Assembly (NCBI GenBank): GCA_945890595.1
Contig: CAMDCQ010000032.1
Location: forward strand, 1-16,659
DNA: 16,659 nucleotides
Reading direction: 5' to 3'
Source of the DNA: Chitinophaga pinensis
GTDB lineage: Bacteria > Bacteroidota > Bacteroidia > NS11-12g > UBA9320
Shown in pieces: positions 7,375 through 13,645 of the stretch. How positions within the stretch are numbered: the first letter of the stretch is position 1; each line of letters opens with the position of its first letter. The position numbers and the translations under genes were made by a program. A model generated the notes under the pieces. The model made no database searches. It had not been told where the DNA came from and was given only the letters and a program-made list of their open reading frames with translations.

Positions 7375-8910
7375 ATGAATAAGAACATACTTACCATGCT
7401 AGTTTCATTGCTTGTTATCGCAATTGGGGCTCAAGCACAATCGAGCACAACTAAATTCGGAATTGAGATTAATGGTGGAATTAGAGAATATCACGGAGAT
7501 TTAGGTTCTTCGTTGTATTTTAAGAAGGCTCCAAATTACCAAGCTGTAGGAGGTGCAATCGGGATGTATTTAAACCCTTCTTTTGATGTAAATATATATG
7601 GTTCTACTGGAGACTTAGGATTTTATAAAGAGTCTTGGGATGTGTTAAAAGCAGAACCTTATCGCCAAGGATTTAGATCACACATTACAGAGGGAATGAT
7701 TGGTGTAACCTTCAAGTTGAATAACGGTACAATCATGCCAGAAGATGCAACATTCAAACCATTTATTAGAGCTGGTTGGGGTGCTGTGAAATCAATATCA
7801 AAATTTTCAGAAGGATCTACGTTGGTAGGAGATGCAGAGACCTACTATTACGCATCTCGTACAAGAACTTGGTTAGCTTCTCATTGGAACGCTGCTGCAG
7901 GTTTTAAAATTGGTCTAACCGATGCGCTTGATTTAGTAGTAAGCGAGCAGGTTAATTATTCATTTGATGATAACTACGATGGCGCTCCATTTGCTATCGC
8001 GGGTGCCAGATTAAATAGTGCTAGCGAAGGAAACAAACCACTACACGATATTTACTTGTATCACAACATTGGTTTTGTATTTAATTTCGGTAGCAATGGT
8101 AATTCAGGTGGTTCGTCTTATAAAATTAAGGATGCTGACGATGACGGAATTAGTGATGCATTTGATATATGCCCTAATACGCCAGAAGGCTACCAAGTGG
8201 ATACTGTTGGTTGTCCTTTGGATGATGATAAAGACGGTGTTGTTAATGAAGAAGATAAATGTCCAAATGTTGCTGGATTAAAAGCATTCAACGGTTGCCC
8301 AGATACAGATGGTGACGGAGTGCAAGATGCTGAAGATAAATGTCCTAATGTAGCAGGTGTTTCTGCATTTGGTGGTTGTCCTGACTCTGATAAAGATGGA
8401 ATTCAAGATTCTGAGGATAAATGTCCACTAATGGCAGGTACTAAAGAAGGTGAAGGTTGTCCAGATAGCGATGGTGACGGTGTATACGATCACAAGGATG
8501 TATGTCCAGCTACCGCAGGACCAGCATCTAACAAAGGATGTCCTGAAATTAAGGAAGAAGTAAAAGAGAAAATAAGAGTAGCTGCAAGCGGAATTTACTT
8601 CGAAAGTGGTAAAGACGTTATTAAGCCTCAGTCTTTTGCTAACCTTGATTTACTAGCAAGTATTATGCAAGAATATAAGGAAGCAAGTGTTGTGATAGAA
8701 GGTCACACAGATAACCAAGGTGCTGATGATGTTAATCTTGTATTGTCTCAGAAAAGAGCTGATGCAGTGAAAGCGTACATAGCCAATAAAGGAGTAAGTG
8801 CAGCTCGCATGACCGCTATTGGATATGGAGAAACAAAACCAGTGGCAGATAATTCTGTAAATTCAGGTAGAATACTGAATCGCCGAGTAGACTTTAAACT
8901 AGTATACTAG
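7375..8910 (+). CDS. OmpA-family outer membrane protein with TSP3 repeats
   Basis: A 511-residue outer membrane protein that should tether the outer membrane to peptidoglycan. Signal peptide 1-21 (cleavage after AQA); residues about 22-240 form a beta-barrel of alternating aromatic strands; residues 253-390 hold five thrombospondin type 3 repeats with Asp-rich calcium-binding loops (DADDDGISD, DDDKDGVVN, DTDGDGVQD, DSDKDGIQD, DSDGDGVYD) each closed by Cys-Pro; residues 400-511 are the OmpA C-terminal domain. The peptidoglycan-binding pair corresponding to E. coli OmpA Asp271/Arg286 is D446 (GHTDNQG) and R461 (LSQKRA), with the same 15-residue spacing. Barrel plus TSP3 plus OmpA domain is a common architecture of abundant Bacteroidetes porin-like proteins. 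It stands alone between its own promoter and a terminator. Codon use looks plainer (AAA, GAA, GGT rich) than in neighbours, as expected for high expression. Confidence 0.95.
   Translation: MNKNILTMLVSLLVIAIGAQAQSSTTKFGIEINGGIREYHGDLGSSLYFKKAPNYQAVGGAIGMYLNPSFDVNIYGSTGDLGFYKESWDVLKAEPYRQGFRSHITEGMIGVTFKLNNGTIMPEDATFKPFIRAGWGAVKSISKFSEGSTLVGDAETYYYASRTRTWLASHWNAAAGFKIGLTDALDLVVSEQVNYSFDDNYDGAPFAIAGARLNSASEGNKPLHDIYLYHNIGFVFNFGSNGNSGGSSYKIKDADDDGISDAFDICPNTPEGYQVDTVGCPLDDDKDGVVNEEDKCPNVAGLKAFNGCPDTDGDGVQDAEDKCPNVAGVSAFGGCPDSDKDGIQDSEDKCPLMAGTKEGEGCPDSDGDGVYDHKDVCPATAGPASNKGCPEIKEEVKEKIRVAASGIYFESGKDVIKPQSFANLDLLASIMQEYKEASVVIEGHTDNQGADDVNLVLSQKRADAVKAYIANKGVSAARMTAIGYGETKPVADNSVNSGRILNRRVDFKLVY
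8131..8549 (+). repeat. Five thrombospondin type 3 repeats within the OmpA-family gene
   Basis: Imperfect tandem repeats of about 81 bases, each encoding an Asp-rich loop, a xDxCP segment and a GCP end. The middle three copies are the most alike at the DNA level (for example GAAGATAAATGTCC at 8251 and 8332). This is coding sequence, not an intergenic repeat; the copy number varies among homologues. Confidence 0.9.
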
Positions 8911-8945
8911 TCTTTAAAACCAAAAACTAAAAGCTACGTTTATGA

Positions 8946-8975
8946 GAGGGGGACTTATGTCCCCCTTTTGTTTTT
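8946..8975 (+). terminator. Intrinsic terminator of the OmpA-family gene
   Basis: GGGGGAC (8948-8954) and GTCCCCC (8959-8965) pair around the loop TTAT, followed by TTTTGTTTTT. It begins 35 bases after the stop codon. The G-C-rich stem stands out in the AT-rich surroundings. Confidence 0.92.
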
Positions 8976-9178
8976 GGGTAAAACAAGAAATTTTGTGCTG
9001 ATAACAAGTGGTGTGTTTAGTGCCCAAGGATTTAAACGCAACGTTAGCTAAAGTAAAACCCTACTAGGCTTTACTATACGTTAACCATATACTTTGTAGT
9101 TCTATAGTGACGTGGCGGTAGTTAATAGTATAAATTTACTGCGTCAAACAAGATATTTGGCAGGATTTCAACTTCCAT

Positions 9179-9222
9179 AAAACACAAAAAGCATAGCGTG
9201 GTTGCTATGCTTTTTGTGTTTT
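9179..9222. terminator. Bidirectional terminator, perfect 19-bp inverted repeat
   Basis: Bases 9179-9197 and 9204-9222 are exact reverse complements around the loop GTGGTT. The core is GCATAGC/GCTATGC flanked by five A on the left and five T on the right, so an RNA of either strand ends in a U-rich tract. It lies 39 bases after the stop of the minus-strand acidic protein gene and should terminate that gene; on the plus strand it would terminate any transcript that starts after the terminator at 8946-8975. Confidence 0.88.
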
Positions 9223-9261
9223 GTAAAATTTACTAGGGTATTAATAAACTCCGATTAACGC

Positions 9262-9633
9262 TTAATCTTCGTCTTCGTCATCTTCGTTGTCACTGGGTTC
9301 GTCGTTTTCATCTGTATCATCTGTATCATCTTCGTTCTCAATTTCTTCGTCTACTTCAACTTCTTCAATATCCTCTTCTACATCTACAGTTGCTGTTTCA
9401 TCGTCTTCATCATCATCGTCTTTGGCCATGTATTTTTGATAATACTCTTCATCTTCCATTTTTACCAAGTAAATAGTATCGCCCATTTCAATTTCTAATG
9501 CACGTATGCTACCGCCCCCCGCTTTCGGAAAACTAACCAACGTCTCTTCTTCAACGCCATCAGGAAATTCTTCCATTATGTACTTCAATAAATCCTTATT
9601 TGCCTTCTTAAATGATGTGATAACGCGGTTCAT
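9262..9633 (-). CDS. Small protein with highly acidic C-terminal tail, 123 residues
   Basis: Residues 1-70 look like a compact folded domain (MNRVITSFKKANKDLLKYIMEEFPDG..., then ALEIEMGDTIYLVKMED); residues 71-123 are a low-complexity tail in which 36 of 53 residues are Asp or Glu. The fold-like part resembles a short Bacteroidetes-conserved protein that I recall being annotated, probably wrongly, as DNA primase; no primase motif is present. The start is placed at the ATG 9631-9633; an in-frame TTG at 9657 would add eight residues, but it lies within a TAATATTTG stretch that looks like a -7 element. Acidic tails of this kind are seen in nucleic-acid mimics and chaperone-like proteins, but no function is established here. 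Tandem GTATCATCT-type repeats near 9308-9332 keep the frame (9-base steps), so copy changes would alter tail length only. Confidence 0.75.
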   Translation of the reverse strand: MNRVITSFKKANKDLLKYIMEEFPDGVEEETLVSFPKAGGGSIRALEIEMGDTIYLVKMEDEEYYQKYMAKDDDDEDDETATVDVEEDIEEVEVDEEIENEDDTDDTDENDEPSDNEDDEDED

Positions 9634-9765
9634 ACTATGTTTTTTACGAGGAGACAAATATTAGGAATACACTTGAGATTTAAAATAAGTTTTTCAACAA
9701 TTGTGTTCTTTTTTATGCAGTAGAGTTTTAGACTAAATAGTGATTCATAGAATCGTTCATTTTAA

Positions 9766-9785
9766 TTTAAAACGTATGTTTTAAA
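9766..9785. promoter_or_regulatory. Palindrome upstream of the Fe-S operon promoter
   Basis: TTTAAAAC (9766-9773) and GTTTTAAA (9778-9785) are exact reverse complements around GTAT. Its centre is about 45 bp before the predicted +1 (about 9821), where an activator would bind, and the promoter lacks a TTG box at the usual distance. Form and position suggest an operator; AT-rich composition makes chance occurrence possible. Confidence 0.35.
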
Positions 9786-9806
9786 TACGCATTTAGCTTG
9801 TTACCT

Positions 9807-9814
9807 TATCTTTG
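9807..9814 (+). promoter_or_regulatory. -7 element TATCTTTG of the DUF6787-mrp-nifU operon
   Basis: An exact match to TAnnTTTG, 35 bp before the ATG at 9850, predicting a leader of about 29 nt. No TTG lies 17-23 bp upstream, so the -33 contact is missing or weak. Confidence 0.55.
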
Positions 9815-9849
9815 ACCCAATATTATAACCAAAACAACATAGTACGCAT

Positions 9850-10170
9850 ATGAAAGCCTTGTGGGAGAAGTTGAAAATAAAATGGAACATACAGTCTGAC
9901 AAGAGAATGGCATGGATTTTTATAATCTTTGCGATTACAGGAAGTTCTATTGCGTTTGTACGTAGGCCCATAACCATGAGTTTGTTTGAGAAGTCAACTT
10001 ACGCAGAACTCATTTGGTACGAGTTAATTATTACTATCGTTATAGTCTATTTCATGTATCAAATTTTGCTCTTCACTATTGGTAGCTTGCTGGGAGAACA
10101 CCAGTTTGTGAAATGGTTTGTAGTCAAAATGAATAAAAGAATGTTTCCTTTTTTACAAAAAAAAATATGA
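9850..10170 (+). CDS. DUF6787-family small membrane protein
   Basis: A 106-residue protein with a basic amphipathic N-terminus (KLKIKWNIQSDKRM), a first transmembrane segment at about 20-37 (WIFIIFAITGSSIAFV), a second long hydrophobic segment at about 55-80 (WYELIITIVIVYFMYQILLFTIGSLLG), and a basic, aromatic end with KMNKRMFP. The order KW-N, FAITGSS, YQILLxxIGSLxGEHQFxxWF, KMxKRM matches what I know as DUF6787, a Bacteroidetes family of unknown function. Its TGA stop overlaps the ATG of mrp (ATGA at 10167-10170), so translation is coupled. The context implies a role connected with Fe-S protein biogenesis or respiration, but nothing in the sequence shows a cofactor site: there are no Cys and only one His. 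Confidence 0.8.
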   Translation: MKALWEKLKIKWNIQSDKRMAWIFIIFAITGSSIAFVRRPITMSLFEKSTYAELIWYELIITIVIVYFMYQILLFTIGSLLGEHQFVKWFVVKMNKRMFPFLQKKI

Positions 10171-11180
10171 TGACCCAAGACCAAGTACTGAAAGCATTAA
10201 GCTATGTAGATGACCCGGATCTTAACAAAGATTTGGTGACGCTTGGCATGATTCAAAAAGTGGAGATAGAAGGACTAAAAGTGGCCTTTGATTTAGTGCT
10301 TACAACTCCGGCTTGTCCGATGAAAGAAAGCATCGCGCGAGCATGCACTACTGCCATACATACGATGGTTAGTGCAGATGCTGATGTTCAAATAAACATT
10401 ACCAGCAATGTGCAATCCAGTAGAGAAAACAGCACAGTACTTAGCGGTATCCGAAATATTATAGCGGTTTCCTCTGGTAAAGGAGGCGTAGGAAAGAGCA
10501 CGGTGGCCATAAATCTTGCCAAAACACTGAGTGAAGCGGGAGCTAAAGTTGGATTGCTTGATGCAGATATACATGGTCCTTCCATCCCTACCTTATTGGG
10601 TACACAAGGTCAAAAACCTGCTATGGAGGGAGAATTAATGCTGCCTATAGAATGTAATGGAATAAAGACTATGAGTATCGGTTATTTGGTGGAATCTAAA
10701 CAAGCGTTGGTGTGGCGTGGTCCAATGCTAAGCAAGGCAATATCTCAGTTTTGTACCGATGTGAAGTGGGGAGAATTAGACTACCTATTTGTAGACTTAC
10801 CGCCGGGCACAGGAGATGCGCACTTAAGCATCATGCAGCACATACCCTTAAGCGGTGTGGTGATAGTTACCACACCAGAAGAAGTAGCTGTGGCTGATAC
10901 GCGAAAAGCGCTTGATATGTTTACCAATCCGCATTTAAAACAAGAAATACTCGGGGTAATAGAAAACATGAGCTATTTCCAGACGGAAGATGGTCGTAAA
11001 TACTATTTATTTGGGAAAGATGGTGGCAAAAACCTGAGTGAAGAATGGAACATAGATTTGCTGGGCAGCATCCCTATTGAAGAGGATAAGTCCTTTGCTA
11101 ATATGCAAAAGAGTTACTCACCTATAGTGGGTAAGTTGGTCCAAAAATTATCCGTAATAGCAGCGAATAGAGAAAAATAG
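10167..11180 (+). CDS. mrp: Mrp/NBP35-family ATPase, Fe-S cluster carrier
   Basis: A 337-residue soluble P-loop ATPase that delivers iron-sulfur clusters to apoproteins. Residues 1-90 form the MIP18/DUF59 domain with the conserved DPDLxxDLVTLGMI and TTPACPMK (C50). The ATPase part has a deviant Walker A, SSGKGGVGKST (102-112), the switch DADIHGPSIP (132-141) and VDLPPGTGD. The C-terminal cluster-binding CxxC that many ApbC/Nbp35 proteins carry is absent: the corresponding region reads ENMSYFQTEDGRKYYLFG. I recall the same lack in other Bacteroidetes members. The start could be either of two consecutive ATG codons, 10167 or 10170; the first overlaps the upstream stop as ATGA. A NifU-type scaffold follows 18 bp downstream, and the pair supports Fe-S maturation. 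Confidence 0.95.
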   Translation: MMTQDQVLKALSYVDDPDLNKDLVTLGMIQKVEIEGLKVAFDLVLTTPACPMKESIARACTTAIHTMVSADADVQINITSNVQSSRENSTVLSGIRNIIAVSSGKGGVGKSTVAINLAKTLSEAGAKVGLLDADIHGPSIPTLLGTQGQKPAMEGELMLPIECNGIKTMSIGYLVESKQALVWRGPMLSKAISQFCTDVKWGELDYLFVDLPPGTGDAHLSIMQHIPLSGVVIVTTPEEVAVADTRKALDMFTNPHLKQEILGVIENMSYFQTEDGRKYYLFGKDGGKNLSEEWNIDLLGSIPIEEDKSFANMQKSYSPIVGKLVQKLSVIAANREK

Positions 11181-11198
11181 ATACCTTTGACTAATATA

Positions 11199-11429
11199 AT
11201 GACAGAATCTGAAACCATCATAGAAGAAGCCTTAGAAACTATGAGACCATTTCTTAAAAAAGATGGAGGGGATGTAGAACTAGTGTCATATGAAAATAGA
11301 GTGGTAACGCTCAAATTACTGGGCGCTTGTAGCACCTGCAGTATTAGTCATTTTACGATGAAAGCCGGCCTTGAGGAAACCATTAAAAATATGCTCCCTG
11401 AGGTGTTAGAGGTTTTAGCGGTAGAGTAG
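11199..11429 (+). CDS. NifU C-terminal-domain Fe-S scaffold protein
   Basis: A 76-residue stand-alone Nfu-type domain that binds a transient [4Fe-4S] or [2Fe-2S] cluster between two monomers. Evidence is RPFLKKDGGDVELV (16-29), the cluster-binding CxxC as GACSTC (C44, C47), then MKAGLEETIKN (54-64). The length is typical for the domain alone. The start chosen is the ATG at 11199; the in-frame TTG at 11187 would add four residues and is part of TACCTTTG (11182-11189). That string matches the -7 promoter consensus, but transcription from it would leave almost no leader, so internal promoter activity is uncertain. It directly follows mrp (18 bp), and because this Mrp lacks its own CxxC, the Nfu protein may supply the cluster-holding function. 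A UbiA-like gene follows after 17 bp. Confidence 0.94.
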   Translation: MTESETIIEEALETMRPFLKKDGGDVELVSYENRVVTLKLLGACSTCSISHFTMKAGLEETIKNMLPEVLEVLAVE

Positions 11430-11446
11430 TATCACAGTAAATACTA

Positions 11447-12301
11447 ATGAGGAGACCATCTATTTCTTCATTCATTCATTTTATAAATAACTATAGTATA
11501 TGGGTCTCTCTGGGATCATTTAGTTCCTATCTTTTTTTTAGCAGAATTTATCAGGTAGCGCCTAATATGCTGGTAGCCTTGGGTTTATCACTGGGAGTGT
11601 GGTTTATTTATACCCTAGACCACCTATTAGACGCCCTTAAACTCAAAGAAAATTCGTCTACGCTGCGACATGCAGTGCATTATACCAAACAAAAAAGCAT
11701 TAAATTACTGTTGGTAGTAGTTGCCATAATTTTAGGAATAATGGCATTTTATGTTCCTCCGGTTTATTACCTGTTTTGTGGATCACTTATCGCTTTTACA
11801 GGACTTCATTTCTTAATAAATTATTTAGTGCCGGAGCAGGTTAAGCGAAAGTTCTTTATGAAAGAAGTATTTATAGCCTTTGTGGTTACCCTTGGATTTG
11901 TGCTAACTCCGTATGTTGAAGTGCCACCTAAAGAAATATTCGGTGGCATTCGATTTATTTTCGGAGTATTTTATGGTATAAATTTATCCAATCTTCTACT
12001 CTTCTCTTATTTTGATAAAGAAGAAGACGAGAACTCCAATACAATGTCTATCGCGAGCATCTACTCCGATTCTACGGTAAAAATGTTTGTTTATGGCAGT
12101 TTAACCCTTGCGATAATTTGGTCTACTATTTTGCTTCAAAGATCTGAGATAGTATGGATCCACTTTTTTCTATTTGCCTCTATGATTGCTACTTTATTTA
12201 TTATCGCTGTATTTCCGATCTTTTTTAAGCGAAATGATAGGTATCGTTTTTGGGGCGATTTTATTTATGTATATCCAATGTTTGTTCTGCCATTCCTGTA
12301 A
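11447..12301 (+). CDS. UbiA-superfamily-like membrane protein
   Basis: A 284-residue protein with about eight or nine transmembrane helices. It resembles UbiA prenyltransferases, which condense isoprenyl diphosphates with an aromatic or other acceptor: a first acidic motif YTLDHLLDA (D58, D62) between helices 2 and 3, a KFFMKEVFIAFVVTLGF segment (135-151) like the central KE helix of the family, and a second acidic motif SYFDKEEDENSNTMS (D190, D194) after helix 6. The first motif lacks the usual NDxxDxxxD form, so it is divergent and activity on prenyl diphosphates is unproven. It follows the NifU-type gene by 17 bp and is the last gene of the operon. Its last 41 bp overlap the 3' end of the convergent tdk gene, and no terminator is visible; RNA of the two genes would be complementary there. 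Confidence 0.65.
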   Translation: MRRPSISSFIHFINNYSIWVSLGSFSSYLFFSRIYQVAPNMLVALGLSLGVWFIYTLDHLLDALKLKENSSTLRHAVHYTKQKSIKLLLVVVAIILGIMAFYVPPVYYLFCGSLIAFTGLHFLINYLVPEQVKRKFFMKEVFIAFVVTLGFVLTPYVEVPPKEIFGGIRFIFGVFYGINLSNLLLFSYFDKEEDENSNTMSIASIYSDSTVKMFVYGSLTLAIIWSTILLQRSEIVWIHFFLFASMIATLFIIAVFPIFFKRNDRYRFWGDFIYVYPMFVLPFL

Positions 12302-12848
12302 CAAAACACTTACGGCATCTAGGCTCGTATTGGTCTTTTTCGCCAAGTTGTACTTGTCCACCGTTCTTAGAAAAACGATATGAATATTGAGCTATACTGC
12401 CGCATTGCATACATATTGCATGTACTTTGGTTACATACTCGGCCATAGCCATGAGTTCTGGCATCACCCCGAATGGTTTAGCAAGATAGTCCATATCCAA
12501 ACCTGCGATAACGACGCGCTTATTTTGGTTAGCCAGTTCATTACAAACGTCGGGAAGCCCAGCATCAAAAAATTGAGCTTCATCTATTCCTACCACGTCT
12601 ACACCTTCAAGCCAATTTAATATTTCAGCTGCAGAGTCTACAGGAAAGGAGTCTAGATAGTTATCGTCATGCGACACCACTTTTACTTTATCATAACGTG
12701 TCTCCATTTTGGGCTTAAAGATGCGAACTTGTTGTCTAGCTATTTTCGCACGCTTTACACGTCTAATAAGTTCTTCTGTTTTACCCGAAAACATAGATCC
12801 GCATATAACTTCTATCCAGCCTTTACTATTTTTGGGTTCTACAAACAT
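12261..12848 (-). CDS. tdk: Thymidine kinase (type II)
   Basis: A 195-residue cytoplasmic enzyme of the pyrimidine salvage pathway, phosphorylating thymidine with ATP. Motifs: P-loop GSMFSGKT (17-24), the DEAQFF segment (89-94) with catalytic E90, the lid-region YLAKPFG (121-127), and zinc ligands C146, C149, C178 and C181 (CMQC, CRKC). The order and length match the human TK1/E. coli Tdk family. The start is the ATG at 12846-12848, and MFVEPKNSKGWIEVICG is a common beginning in Bacteroidetes. Transcription diverges from the comEC operon across a 57-bp gap with a direct repeat. The 3' end overlaps the UbiA-like gene by 41 bp; the last 14 residues (TGMAEQTLDIHK region) extend beyond the zinc-binding end of many homologues and lie in the overlap. 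Confidence 0.97.
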   Translation of the reverse strand: MFVEPKNSKGWIEVICGSMFSGKTEELIRRVKRAKIARQQVRIFKPKMETRYDKVKVVSHDDNYLDSFPVDSAAEILNWLEGVDVVGIDEAQFFDAGLPDVCNELANQNKRVVIAGLDMDYLAKPFGVMPELMAMAEYVTKVHAICMQCGSIAQYSYRFSKNGGQVQLGEKDQYEPRCRKCFVTGMAEQTLDIHK

Positions 12849-12863
12849 GGTGTTGATAACAGA

Positions 12864-12905
12864 ATTCGAAAGTAATATTTAATTGATTTTATTCGTAGTA
12901 ATATT
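12864..12905. repeat. Direct repeat in the tdk/comEC-operon divergent region
   Basis: ATTCGAAAGTAATATT (12864-12879) and ATTCGTAGTAATATT (12891-12905) differ by a one-base deletion and a substitution, with an 11-bp spacer between and a start-to-start distance of 27 bp. The second copy ends right before the ATG at 12906. Occupying 42 of the 57 bp between two divergent start codons, the repeats could be a two-site operator controlling both genes. Confidence 0.5.
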
Positions 12906-13640
12906 ATGAGCAGAGAATATATTCACAGCAAAATAGACGAGTTACTCGAAGTATTGAGCATGCACAATGGTAGATTGAGTTTGCATACAGAGAAACTGTC
13001 TCAGTTAGACATCGACGTTTTGCGAAAGCAATGTATAGATCTATACGATCAAGTGAATTTATTAGCCTTGAAAGGTAAAATGGTAGCTCAACCAAGTGTT
13101 CAGAAAATTACGGAACAGGAATCTTCTTTTGTCCCTGCAGCTGTAGAGCAAATTAGTACAGAGGTACCGGTGTCTAAAAATGAAATTACCGAAGCAGCTA
13201 AAGACGAAGATCTTAGTGTTGCTTCTGTGGATAGTATCCCTGCACCGGTTGCAGATACTAATCCGCTTGCTTCTTTAGATACTACACCTGCACCAGTTGC
13301 AGAAATAATCGAGCCAGAAGTTGTTGTTATACCAGAACCAAAGTTGCCCATCAAAAAAGAAAAATTGGAAGATGATATGCTTTCTTTATTTGAAAAGTTT
13401 AGCAATCAGCCGATAGATAGTATTCCAAAATCAATCTCACTGGTCAAACGTTTTGAACTGCAAAGTGAATTGTTTAAGGGTGAGGCTGCATCATACAACA
13501 CATTTATGGCTGAATTAGACAATGCGTCCAATAGAGAGCAGGCATTTGAAATATACCACGCAGCCAAAGAAAAGTACCAATGGGAAAATGAGGAGTTGCG
13601 AGATGAGTTAAAAGTGTTGATGTACCGAAAATATCTCTGA
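12906..13640 (+). CDS. Uncharacterised Bacteroidetes-type protein, 244 residues, upstream of comEC
   Basis: A soluble protein of three parts. Residues 1-58 are helical (MSREYIHSKIDELLEVLS..., ending in LYDQVNLLALKGK). Residues about 60-155 are a Pro/Val/Ala/Glu-rich linker, probably disordered, with a 16-residue tandem repeat (VDSIPAPVAD.../LDTTPAPVAE...). Residues about 156-244 form a helical domain (ISLVKRFELQSELFKGEAASYNT..., YHAAKEKYQWENEELRDELKVLMYRKYL) that resembles an uncharacterised Bacteroidetes domain whose other members read like ...NDRFxFxxELFxG...YN. No signal peptide, membrane helix or catalytic motif is seen. It ends 5 bp before comEC and is surely co-transcribed with it. A link to DNA uptake or to the cell envelope is only positional. 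Confidence 0.8.
   Translation: MSREYIHSKIDELLEVLSMHNGRLSLHTEKLSQLDIDVLRKQCIDLYDQVNLLALKGKMVAQPSVQKITEQESSFVPAAVEQISTEVPVSKNEITEAAKDEDLSVASVDSIPAPVADTNPLASLDTTPAPVAEIIEPEVVVIPEPKLPIKKEKLEDDMLSLFEKFSNQPIDSIPKSISLVKRFELQSELFKGEAASYNTFMAELDNASNREQAFEIYHAAKEKYQWENEELRDELKVLMYRKYL
13221..13316 (+). repeat. Two-copy tandem repeat in the linker of the 244-residue protein
   Basis: A 48-bp unit starting GCTTCT at 13221 is repeated at 13269; the copies are most alike over the part encoding PAPVA (CTGCACCGGTTGCAG and CTGCACCAGTTGCAG). Each unit encodes 16 residues, ASVDSIPAPVADTNPL and ASLDTTPAPVAEIIEP, so changes in copy number would stay in frame. Confidence 0.75.
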
Positions 13641-13645
13641 TGTAA

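Larger units (their letters stand above)
8911..9261. other. Non-coding gap of 351 bp between convergent genes
   Basis: The gap separates the OmpA-family gene from the minus-strand acidic protein gene. It holds a terminator at 8946-8975, a perfect 19-bp inverted repeat at 9179-9222, and between them about 200 bp in which no convincing open frame, tRNA or mobile-element end is visible. A partly paired segment lies at 9040-9082: AACGT/ACGTT outside, AGTAAA/TTTACT and CC/GG inside, with loop CTACTA. It may hold a small RNA (see findings) or be unconstrained sequence. Confidence 0.6.

Noticed and set aside
8131..8549. Regular repeats of about 81 bases, considered as a CRISPR-like or minisatellite array
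   Set aside because: They are in frame inside the OmpA-family gene and encode thrombospondin type 3 repeats.
8976..9178. tRNA or decayed mobile-element end in the gap after the OmpA-family gene
   Set aside because: No cloverleaf, T-loop GTTCGA-type sequence, terminal inverted repeats or transposase fragment could be seen.
9657..9657. TTG at 9657 as start of the acidic-tail protein
   Set aside because: An ATG eight codons downstream (9631-9633) gives a more natural beginning, and the TTG is part of a promoter-like TAATATTTG stretch.
10293..10585. Two overlapping minus-strand open frames opposite mrp
   Set aside because: Both lie wholly inside mrp, whose identity is certain, and mutually overlap; they have no coding features.
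11182..11189. TACCTTTG before the NifU-type gene as an internal promoter
   Set aside because: It matches the -7 consensus exactly, but no TTG lies at the right distance and the leader would be only about 3 nt. Co-transcription with mrp is the simpler reading.
13100..13405. Minus-strand open frame of 101 codons opposite the Pro/Ala-rich linker
   Set aside because: Its Ser/Thr/Gly-rich translation is the antisense of the low-complexity linker, and no start context or promoter supports it.
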